Assembly (NCBI GenBank): GCA_050256015.1
Contig: JBFWIL010000069.1
Location: 1 to 11,668 of the forward strand
DNA from: JBFWIL01 sp050256015
Lineage (GTDB): Bacteria > Bacteroidota > Bacteroidia > Bacteroidales > Prolixibacteraceae
Reading direction: 5' to 3'
DNA length: 11,668 nucleotides
This document shows, piece by piece, positions 6,424 through 11,668 of the stretch. The notes under the pieces were generated by a model. It was not told the origin of the DNA. It did no database searches and saw nothing but the letters and a program-made list of their open reading frames with translations. Position 1 is the stretch's first letter. Every line of letters starts with the position of its first letter. A program made the position numbers and the translations under genes.

Positions 6424-7677
6424 TTAAAGTCTGAAACAGCTTCTTATAGCTTCCACGTAGTCCAGCTTTTCCCAGGTAAAGAGCTCTGTTTCCTTGCTTA
6501 CTTTCCCGCTGTAAGGCGATTCAAACACCTTGGTCTTTTGTTGCGGCTTACGGCCCATATGACCGTATGCTGCCGTCTCCCGGTAGATCGGATTGCGCAG
6601 CTTCAGGTCTTGTTCTATGGCTGCGGGACGAAGGTCGAACAGTCCGGCTACTTTGGAAGCAATTTGTTCGTCGTTAAGTCCCACGGCGTTTGTTCCATAA
6701 GTGTTTACAAAGACTCCGACCGGCCGGGCCACTCCGATGGCATAGGCCAGCTGTACCAGCACTTCCCTGCTTACGCCGGCAGCTACCATGTTTTTGGCGA
6801 TATGCCGGGCGGCATAGGCGGCCGAGCGGTCCACTTTTGAGGGATCCTTTCCGGAGAATGCTCCTCCGCCGTGGGCGCCTCTGCCCCCGTAAGTGTCGAC
6901 AATGATTTTCCTCCCGGTCAGGCCTGTATCTCCGTGGGGACCTCCGATCACAAACTTACCTGTCGGATTGACGTGATAGATGATCTGTTTGTCAAACAGT
7001 TTCTGCACTCGTTCCGGTAAACCGGCAATGACGCGCGGCATCAGGATATGAATGACGTCCTCCCGGATTTTTGACAGCATGGCTTCGTCCGTGTCAAACT
7101 CATTGTGCTGCGTGGAGACTACGATGGTGTGTACCCGCAGGGGATTGTTGTTGTCTGCATACTCGACGGTAACCTGCGCTTTGGAGTCGGGCCGCAGGTA
7201 GGTCATTTCCCGCCCTTCCCGGCGAATGACTGCCAGTTTCTTCAGGATCAGGTGCGACAGTTCCAGGGGAAGCGGCATGTAGTTGTCTGTTTCCCCGCAG
7301 GCATAGCCAAACATCATGCCCTGGTCTCCTGCGCCCTGCTCCATCCGGTCTTCCCGCACCACGCCCCGGTTAATGTCGGGGCTTTGTTCGTGTATGGCAG
7401 ACAATACGCCGCAGGAATCCCCGTCAAAGCGGTAGGCCGCACGGGTGTATCCAATGTCGTTAATCACCCGGCGGGCAATTTCCTGCACATCGATGTAGGT
7501 GTTCGACTTTACTTCTCCCGCCAGTACCACCTGGCCGGTGGTGACCAGTGTTTCAATGGCCACTTTGGCCTCCGGGTCAAAAGCCAGGAACTCATCCAAC
7601 AGGGCATCTGAGATCTGGTCTGAAATTTTATCGGGATGCCCTTCCGATACCGATTCGCTGGTAAAAAGATAACTCAT
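6424..7677 (-). CDS. metK: S-adenosylmethionine synthetase (methionine adenosyltransferase)
   Basis: Makes S-adenosylmethionine from methionine and ATP in the cytoplasm. The protein has 417 residues, somewhat longer than the 384 of E. coli. Family hallmarks are clear: N-terminal FTSESVSEGHPDKISDQISD (5-24) with H14 and D16, ATP-binding GAGDQGMMFGYA (115-126), GGPHGDTGLTGRK (245-257) and the glycine-rich GGGAFSGKDPSKVDRSAAYAAR (270-291; the usual T after DP is S). The start ATG at 7677 gives the canonical N-terminus. It appears monocistronic: its own promoter and structured leader lie upstream, a terminator downstream, and ispG is divergent. The leader carries a SAM-II-like fold, suggesting feedback control by its own product. 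Confidence 0.97.
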   Translation of the reverse strand: MSYLFTSESVSEGHPDKISDQISDALLDEFLAFDPEAKVAIETLVTTGQVVLAGEVKSNTYIDVQEIARRVINDIGYTRAAYRFDGDSCGVLSAIHEQSPDINRGVVREDRMEQGAGDQGMMFGYACGETDNYMPLPLELSHLILKKLAVIRREGREMTYLRPDSKAQVTVEYADNNNPLRVHTIVVSTQHNEFDTDEAMLSKIREDVIHILMPRVIAGLPERVQKLFDKQIIYHVNPTGKFVIGGPHGDTGLTGRKIIVDTYGGRGAHGGGAFSGKDPSKVDRSAAYAARHIAKNMVAAGVSREVLVQLAYAIGVARPVGVFVNTYGTNAVGLNDEQIASKVAGLFDLRPAAIEQDLKLRNPIYRETAAYGHMGRKPQQKTKVFESPYSGKVSKETELFTWEKLDYVEAIRSCFRL

Positions 7678-7693
7678 CCTTTATGCATTTAAT

Positions 7694-7728
7694 GGACGGC
7701 CTAAACAAGAAAACTTGCGGTCCTGTCC
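7694..7728 (-). other. Stem-loop in the metK leader near the start codon
   Basis: On the minus strand GGAC (7728-7725) pairs with GTCC (7697-7694). Inside it CC pairs with GG, and GCAAG (7718-7714) pairs with CTTGT (7709-7705) around a TTTT loop. It ends about 16 nt before the metK ATG and is not followed by a T-run, so it is not a terminator. It could influence translation start as part of the expression platform of the leader. Only the pairing is seen; the role is a guess. Confidence 0.3.
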
Positions 7729-7781
7729 GGTTTAACCTTTTTGTGGATAGATTGAATGAAATTGAGTAGAAAAGATAAAGC

Positions 7782-7835
7782 GATTGCTTTAGCATTTTTT
7801 TCTGTGGTTGCAATCAATCTCAAATTTGTCCACAA
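7782..7835 (-). promoter_or_regulatory. Candidate SAM-II-like riboswitch aptamer upstream of metK
   Basis: Read on the minus strand, P1 is TTGTGG (7835-7830) pairing with CCACAG (7807-7802). The P1 loop carries ATTTG (7825-7821), then GATTG (7819-7815), then TTGCAA (7813-7808) directly before the P1 3' strand. After an A-rich linker comes TGCTAAA (7794-7788), then CAATC (7786-7782), which can pair with the loop GATTG to close an H-type pseudoknot. The order P1, (G)ATTT, P2 strand, TTGCA, P1', A-rich linker, GCTAAA, P2' is that of SAM-II aptamers as I know them, and the total of 54 nt is the usual size. It begins within a few nucleotides of the predicted transcript start and precedes the SAM synthetase gene. 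Differences are AATTT instead of GATTT and a few extra bases after P1. Not verified by a covariance model. Confidence 0.6.
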
Positions 7836-7843
7836 TCCTGTAG

Positions 7844-7875
7844 CAAAAATAGCAGCTTATTTGCTGGAAAACAAA
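7844..7875 (-). promoter_or_regulatory. Promoter of metK (Bacteroidetes type)
   Basis: On the minus strand TTTG (7875-7872) is followed after exactly 20 nt by TATTTTTG (7851-7844). This matches the Bacteroidetes primary-sigma consensus TTTG-N19-21-TAnnTTTG in both boxes. It predicts a transcript start near 7838 and a metK leader of about 160 nt. The spacer contains a small inverted repeat, CAGC/GCTG (7853-7866), of unknown meaning. Confidence 0.65.
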
Positions 7876-7896
7876 CATCGGTTAAAAAAATGAACT

Positions 7897-7972
7897 ACGG
7901 GTTCTGCCGGTTGCATCGCCGATTTGCGGATATCCGGACCTGTGAGGCCGGTCGGGCAGGAACGGCTGCGGA
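7897..7972. other. GC-rich foldable block between the metK and ispG promoters
   Basis: This stretch is much richer in G+C than the AT-rich DNA on both sides. GTTC-TGCC (7901-7908) can pair with GGCA-(G)-GAAC (7955-7963), and a 10-bp perfect palindrome CGGATATCCG lies inside at 7927-7936. By the promoter predictions neither metK nor ispG transcripts include it. I do not recognise it; it could be an operator region, a small RNA or a remnant. Confidence 0.3.
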
Positions 7973-8010
7973 TTAATGCTTTCTTCTTTTTTTATTTATT
8001 AACTTTAATT

Positions 8011-8018
8011 TAACTTTG
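8011..8018 (+). promoter_or_regulatory. -7 box of the ispG promoter
   Basis: TAACTTTG matches the Bacteroidetes TAnnTTTG -7 element exactly and lies 25 nt before the ispG ATG, giving a short leader. The -33 position has a T-rich run (TTTT) rather than a clean TTTG. Confidence 0.55.
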
Positions 8019-8043
8019 TGGCTTTCAAAAACGCGCGACTGAG

Positions 8044-9903
8044 ATGGAAGACGGGAACTTCAACTATGTAAAAGATTTGACACGGTACCAGCGTCAACAT
8101 ACCGCAACGGTTAACATTGGTAGATTACCTGTGGGGAGTGATTACCCCATCCGCATTCAGTCCATGACCGATACGCCGACCCATGATACCGAGGCAACTG
8201 TGGAACAGATTGTCCGGATCATCAAGGCGGGAGCCGATCTGGTGCGTGTTACGGTGAAGGGGATGGCCGATGCGCGCAACCTGAAAAATATCAAGCAGGC
8301 ATTGCAGGACAGAGGCTATGAACATCCGCTGATAGCCGATGTACATTTTAATCCGAAGCTGGCCAAAGTGGCGGCTCTCCATATTTCCAAGGTGAGGATC
8401 AATCCGGGAAATTTTTATGACAAACGGGCCCGGTTTGAACATCATATTTATACGGATGAGGAATATAAGGATGAGCTCCAGCGTATTGAAGCACATTTTA
8501 TTCCCTTTCTGGAATCTCTGAAGCAGACGAATACGGCCTTGCGGATCGGGGCCAACCACGGTTCCCTCTCTGACCGCATCATGAGCCGTTACGGCGATAC
8601 GCCTACGGGAATTTCCGAGTCCGTGCTGGAATACCTCCGGATCTGCAAGAAGGTCAATTTTGATAATGTGGTTATTTCCATCAAGTCGAGCAACACGCGG
8701 ATGATGGTTTACACTGTGCGGATGCTGAACAAGAAGATGCGTCAGGAGGATATGGAGTTCCCGCTTCATCTTGGGGTTACCGAAGCCGGTGAGGGGGAAG
8801 ACGGCCGGATCAAATCGGCTGTGGGTATAGGCGCTTTGCTGGCTGATGGTCTGGGCGATACCATCCGGGTGTCTCTGACAGAAGATCCGGAGAAAGAGGT
8901 ACCTGTGGCCCGGAAACTGATTAAGCATATCCGCAGTTATCAGGGACATCAGCCCATTGAGGCTCCTTTGTTTGCCCAGACCAATCCCTTTGAATATGAA
9001 AAACGTCTGGCCCGTCCGGTCATGAATATGGGCGGGAGGCAGGTTCCGGTGGTAGTGGCCGACCTGAGAAACCGCAGTCTGCCCGAGGTGTTGCCCCTGC
9101 GTGGCAAACAGATCCCGGAATATTTTCTGAGCCGCGATCAGATCCTGGACCTGGAAGGAAACAGTTATCCCATACTGGATCTGGAGGAATATCTGTTCGG
9201 CGGAAGTCACTGGGGACAGATGAAGTTTATCCGCACTAACAAGATGGAATTCGACCGGTTTATGGCAGAGAACCCGGAGATCATCACCAAGCTTAAGCAG
9301 ACCCGCAAAACGGTGTTACTTTTGGAAAGTGTCAACAAAAATCCGATGGCCGAATTCCGGGCCTTTTTCATGGCGCTGGAGTCGCATATCTGGAAGGTAC
9401 CCGTTATTCTTATGCGCAATTACCGGGAGAGCAATCTGGAAGATCTTCAAATCAAGGCTTCGGTCGATCTCGGCGGATTGCTGATTGACGGATATGGCGA
9501 CGGGATCTGCATTACGAATGAAGACGACCACATTACCTTTACCGACCTGAAAGACCTGAGCTTTTCCATTCTTCAGGCCAGCCGGATGCGGGTTACCAAA
9601 ACCGAGTTTATTTCCTGTCCGGGGTGCGGACGCACCCTGTTCAACCTTCAGGATACCACCAAAAAGATCAAAGCCCATTTCAAACATCTCAGTCACCTGA
9701 AGATCGGGGTTATGGGTTGTGTAGTGAACGGACCGGGAGAAATGGGGGATGTGGACTACGGTTTTGTGGGAGCCGGACCGGGACGGGTCAGCCTGTATAA
9801 GGGACAAACGCTGATGAAACGGAATATTCTCTTTGAGCATGCGGTGGCGGAACTGGAAGATCTGATCCGGGAGAACGGCGATTGGAGTGATCCTGCAGAC
9901 TGA
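8044..9903 (+). CDS. ispG: 4-hydroxy-3-methylbut-2-enyl diphosphate synthase, long three-domain form
   Basis: Iron-sulfur enzyme of the MEP isoprenoid pathway that converts methylerythritol cyclodiphosphate to HMBPP. At 619 residues it is the long form known from plants, Chlamydia and Bacteroidetes, against roughly 370 residues in E. coli. The N-terminal TIM-barrel (about 1-290) includes SDYPIRIQSMTDTPTHD, AGADLVRVTV, LIADVHFNPKLA and LRIGANHGSLS. An inserted domain fills roughly 300-510. The C-terminal [4Fe-4S] domain has C525 and C528 in SCPGCGRTLFN, C559 in GVMGCVVNGPGE and E566 as the likely fourth ligand. The start ATG is at 8044, 25 nt after a -7 box; the region before it shows no Shine-Dalgarno, as is common in this phylum. 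Its stop is 6 nt from the stop of the convergent HAD gene. Confidence 0.96.
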   Translation: MEDGNFNYVKDLTRYQRQHTATVNIGRLPVGSDYPIRIQSMTDTPTHDTEATVEQIVRIIKAGADLVRVTVKGMADARNLKNIKQALQDRGYEHPLIADVHFNPKLAKVAALHISKVRINPGNFYDKRARFEHHIYTDEEYKDELQRIEAHFIPFLESLKQTNTALRIGANHGSLSDRIMSRYGDTPTGISESVLEYLRICKKVNFDNVVISIKSSNTRMMVYTVRMLNKKMRQEDMEFPLHLGVTEAGEGEDGRIKSAVGIGALLADGLGDTIRVSLTEDPEKEVPVARKLIKHIRSYQGHQPIEAPLFAQTNPFEYEKRLARPVMNMGGRQVPVVVADLRNRSLPEVLPLRGKQIPEYFLSRDQILDLEGNSYPILDLEEYLFGGSHWGQMKFIRTNKMEFDRFMAENPEIITKLKQTRKTVLLLESVNKNPMAEFRAFFMALESHIWKVPVILMRNYRESNLEDLQIKASVDLGGLLIDGYGDGICITNEDDHITFTDLKDLSFSILQASRMRVTKTEFISCPGCGRTLFNLQDTTKKIKAHFKHLSHLKIGVMGCVVNGPGEMGDVDYGFVGAGPGRVSLYKGQTLMKRNILFEHAVAELEDLIRENGDWSDPAD

Positions 9904-9909
9904 GCATAA

Positions 9910-10527
9910 TCAGGAAAACAGATCGGTAAGTTCTGCGCCTTTTTGCATCCGGAATGTTTTTATGCCGATTTGCTCTGCTGCACGGGTGTTTGCATCCAGA
10001 TCGTCAATGAACAGCGTTTCTGCGGGGGTAAGTGCGGCATCTTTCATCACATAGAGGAAGGCATCCTGATCGGGTTTGCGGATATGCATTTCGCTGGAAT
10101 AGTAATTTTTTACAAAGAGTTCCCGGAGAGGAAAGCCGAACTGGCGGGAAAACATGTCCTGAAAATAACGGATGTGGATGCTGTTCGTGTTGGAGAACAG
10201 GTAGAGCCGGTAGGTGGCTGTCAGGTCTCGGATCATCCTGATTTTTTCTTCAGGAAAGCGGATCAGCATGGCGCACCAGGCCAGATCGATCTGCAGGTTG
10301 GTGGCTGCTCCGGGCAAAAGCGACCGGATTCCCTCCCTGAATTGTTGTTCGCTGAGCAGGCCTTTTTCCATCAGGGTAAAGATTTGATGATCATAACTCC
10401 ATCCCCCCGGCCGGATCAGGTCGGCCATACCCAGATCCCGGAAAGCCCGGATGGTTCGTTCGGGGTCAATATCGAGCAGCACACCGCCCAGATCGAAGAT
10501 GATGTTTTTTATTCCTTTGAAATTCAT
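9910..10527 (-). CDS. HAD-superfamily (IA, YihX-like) phosphatase
   Basis: A 205-residue cytoplasmic hydrolase. Motif I is FDLGGVLLDID with nucleophile D12. As in the YihX branch, the second catalytic Asp of DxD is replaced by Gly. Motif II is SNTNS (112-116), motif III is K151 in IRKPDQDAF, and motif IV is FIDD (173-176) with D175 and D176. A helical cap (about 22-95) sits between motifs I and II, as in subclass I. E. coli YihX acts on alpha-glucose-1-phosphate and related proteins act on small phosphorylated metabolites; the substrate here cannot be told from sequence. It converges with ispG and is divergent from the nucleosidase gene; no shared operon is evident. Confidence 0.88.
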   Translation of the reverse strand: MNFKGIKNIIFDLGGVLLDIDPERTIRAFRDLGMADLIRPGGWSYDHQIFTLMEKGLLSEQQFREGIRSLLPGAATNLQIDLAWCAMLIRFPEEKIRMIRDLTATYRLYLFSNTNSIHIRYFQDMFSRQFGFPLRELFVKNYYSSEMHIRKPDQDAFLYVMKDAALTPAETLFIDDLDANTRAAEQIGIKTFRMQKGAELTDLFS

Positions 10528-10658
10528 TGCCGCGGTTTTTTTTATTCCTGCGAAAGTAGAAAAAGTTTGTCTGATTATTGGTAAATTGCAAAAGGATAAT
10601 TACGTCCTGTGTCCGCGGCATACCGGGGGGAAGGGCATAATTTGTAAACGAAAAAAGG
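10528..10658. other. Divergent intergenic region between HAD and nucleosidase genes
   Basis: This 131-nt region must hold promoters for both genes. On the minus side TACTTTCG (10558-10551) is a one-mismatch -7 box for the HAD gene. On the plus side I find no clean TAnnTTTG. A GG next to an A-run directly before the ATG at 10659 is the only Shine-Dalgarno-like feature. Confidence 0.3.
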
Positions 10659-11408
10659 ATGATTACCGGATTGATTGGCGCAATGCGTGAGGAGATCCTT
10701 CAGCTGAAGGATGAGATTAAGGACCTGCAAACCGAAACACAGGGCTGCAGGGAGTTTTTAAGGGGATTTATCGGGGAGGAGGAAGTCGTTATGTGCCTGT
10801 CGGGCTGGGGTAAGGTGGCGGCAGCTTCTACGGCGACCAGCCTGATTAACCTGTACGGGGCCGGACGGTTGTTGTTTATCGGGCTGGCCGGCTCGCTGCA
10901 AAGTCATTTGAACATCGGTGATATTGTTGTTGCTGACCGGCTTATTCAGCATGATGTGGACTTGTCGCGTCTTGAAGACTTCCGGCATATTGAAGCCCCT
11001 TTCTGGCGTAATTTTTCTTTTGCCGTTGATCCTGCCGGCACGGACCGGGCCCTCGAAGCTTCCCGGGAGTTTTGCCGGCGGCTTGGCGAAGGCCGGTACC
11101 CTGCCATCTCTGCAGCTTACCATCCGCAGGTTCATGTAGGGGCCATAGCTTCCGGTGATCAGTTTATTGCTTCTGCCCAAGGGAAAGAACGGATTCGTGA
11201 ACGTTTCCCTGAGGCCCTGTGTGCCGAAATGGAAGGTGGCGCCCTGGCCCAGGTGGCGGCAGATTATGGTGTGCCCTGTACGGTGATCCGGATTATTTCC
11301 GATCAGGCCGATGAGTCTGCCCATGACGATTTTTCCCGTTTTTTGTTCCGGGATATCAGCCGGATCTCCGTTGCGCTGGCTGAACGGTTGTTTTTGGCAG
11401 GGTGTTGA
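10659..11408 (+). CDS. mtnN: MTA/SAH nucleosidase family protein
   Basis: A 249-residue member of the nucleoside phosphorylase-like fold. MtnN hydrolyses 5'-methylthioadenosine and S-adenosylhomocysteine, by-products of SAM use. Matches to the E. coli enzyme include GLIGAMREE with catalytic-region E12, SGWGKVAAA (48-56), NIGDIVVAD (85-93), HDVD (98-101), ASGDQFI (164-170), AEMEGGALA with E190 and E192, and IISDQAD with D215, the expected catalytic Asp. Oddities: the usual TGSAGG stretch reads IGLAGS (74-79), and the loop after HDVD lacks the G-x-x-P-G segment that lines the 5'-tail pocket. Substrate preference could therefore be altered, and a futalosine-type nucleosidase is an alternative. 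The ATG at 10659 gives the canonical N-terminus. Function pairs with metK in the SAM cycle. Confidence 0.85.
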   Translation: MITGLIGAMREEILQLKDEIKDLQTETQGCREFLRGFIGEEEVVMCLSGWGKVAAASTATSLINLYGAGRLLFIGLAGSLQSHLNIGDIVVADRLIQHDVDLSRLEDFRHIEAPFWRNFSFAVDPAGTDRALEASREFCRRLGEGRYPAISAAYHPQVHVGAIASGDQFIASAQGKERIRERFPEALCAEMEGGALAQVAADYGVPCTVIRIISDQADESAHDDFSRFLFRDISRISVALAERLFLAGC

Positions 11409-11430
11409 CCATGGCTTGTTGTTGATACAA

Positions 11431-11500
11431 GATCAGATTGGTTAATTTGATGTTCCCGACTGACTTATGTCTTTTCTGACCGGCTGATCCAATTTTTTTT
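11431..11500 (+). terminator. Candidate terminator after the nucleosidase gene
   Basis: GATCAG (11431-11436) pairs perfectly with CTGATC (11484-11489), and GGT (11440-11442) with ACC (11479-11481) inside it. A run of eight T follows at 11493-11500. The hairpin loop is long, about 36 nt, so this is weaker than a typical terminator, but position and T-run fit the end of the nucleosidase transcript. Confidence 0.4.
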
Positions 11501-11504
11501 GTTG

Positions 11505-11512
11505 TATTTTTG
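11505..11512 (+). promoter_or_regulatory. Candidate -7 box of a small transcript
   Basis: TATTTTTG is a perfect TAnnTTTG element, with another TTTG just after it. No TTTG is seen at the -33 distance. It predicts a start near 11519 and, with the terminator at 11614-11648, a transcript of about 130 nt. Confidence 0.35.
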
Positions 11513-11560
11513 TTTGTGGCATGATACTTGTTGGTAGAATTGTGTTACTGTCTCAATGCC

Positions 11561-11650
11561 ATGAAACAGAAACATCTTCTAAACGCAAAGTTTTTTCATA
11601 AAAGAGAAAAGGCAAAGGCAGCCGTAAATTGGTCACGGCTGCCTTTTTGA
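11561..11650 (+). CDS. Possible 29-residue small ORF, unrecognised
   Basis: An ATG at 11561 opens a frame of 29 codons rich in lysine (it begins MKQKHLLNAKFFHKREK and ends WSRLPF), stopping with TGA at 11648-11650. The last third of the frame runs through the terminator hairpin, which is unusual for a real gene. The frame may be chance within a small RNA. No family is recognised. Confidence 0.2.
   Translation: MKQKHLLNAKFFHKREKAKAAVNWSRLPF
11614..11648 (+). terminator. Strong intrinsic terminator
   Basis: AAAGGCAGCCGT (11614-11625) pairs perfectly with ACGGCTGCCTTT (11635-11646), a 12-bp stem with a 9-nt loop. A T-run continues to 11648, so it reads as a plus-strand terminator. On the minus strand the T-tract is TTTGCCTTTT, so it could work weakly in both directions. 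Confidence 0.8.
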
Positions 11651-11668
11651 TATGTTAATCCTTATTTT

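Noticed and set aside
7105..7611. 168-codon plus-strand frame opposite metK
   Set aside because: Shadow of metK; no recognisable motifs and no promoter.
7628..7813. 61-codon minus-strand frame spanning the metK leader and start
   Set aside because: It overlaps metK in another frame, starts inside the candidate aptamer and has no recognisable features.
7678..7840. SAM-I (S-box) riboswitch in the metK leader
   Set aside because: The long four-way-junction core sequences of S-box RNAs are missing; only a SAM-II-like arrangement fits.
8125..9210. Long minus-strand open frame of 361 codons opposite ispG
   Set aside because: It is antisense to a clearly conserved enzyme. The protein is low-complexity His/Gln/Arg-rich with no domain, which is typical of a shadow frame.
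1..11668. Mobile elements, CRISPR arrays, tRNA or rRNA, defence systems
   Set aside because: No transposase or integrase motifs, no regularly spaced repeats, no tRNA-like or rRNA-like stretches; the gene content is housekeeping.

Overview
The window looks like chromosomal DNA from a member of the Bacteroidetes (Bacteroidota), probably a free-living or gut member of the Bacteroidales/Marinilabiliales side. The grounds are: the long three-domain form of IspG; good matches to the Bacteroidetes promoter (TTTG ... TAnnTTTG) ahead of metK and ispG; mostly AT-rich rather than Shine-Dalgarno-like start regions; and a phosphate operon that begins with its own outer-membrane barrel protein. All genes look intact and ordinary in composition. 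I see no mobile element, tRNA, rRNA or CRISPR array.

Positions 52-6072 (minus strand) hold one phosphate-uptake and phosphate-signalling operon. In transcription order it is: outer-membrane porin-like barrel, lipoprotein PstS, permeases PstC and PstA, ATPase PstB, regulator PhoU, and a PhoB-type response regulator. Spacings are very tight: 19, 14 and 4 nt gaps, a 4-nt ATGA overlap (pstA/pstB), then 29 and 1 nt. A histidine kinase (phoR) may begin at the left edge, but only about 20 nt of it would be inside the window. The leader at 6073-6297 has a 19-bp palindrome and several copies of an 11-bp unit TGTAA(C/T).. in tandem-like spacing, which resembles the layout of PhoB boxes.

Positions 6298-7875 (minus strand) hold metK (S-adenosylmethionine synthetase) as its own transcription unit. 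It has a recognisable promoter (7844-7875), a leader of about 160 nt and a strong intrinsic terminator (6298-6329). The first ~55 nt of the leader can fold as a SAM-II-like H-type pseudoknot, with conserved-looking elements in the expected order. This is the most interesting non-coding feature here: it would make SAM synthesis self-limiting at the RNA level.

Positions 8011-11408 hold ispG (plus, isoprenoid MEP pathway), which meets a HAD-family phosphatase (minus) tail to tail with only 6 nt between them. A 131-nt divergent gap leads to an MTA/SAH-nucleosidase-family gene (plus), which would recycle by-products of SAM use and so links in function to metK. The last 260 nt contain no sizeable gene. 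They hold a candidate terminator for the nucleosidase gene, then a Bacteroidetes-type -7 box and, about 130 nt later, a perfect 12-bp terminator hairpin. This could be a small independent transcript with a 29-residue open frame.
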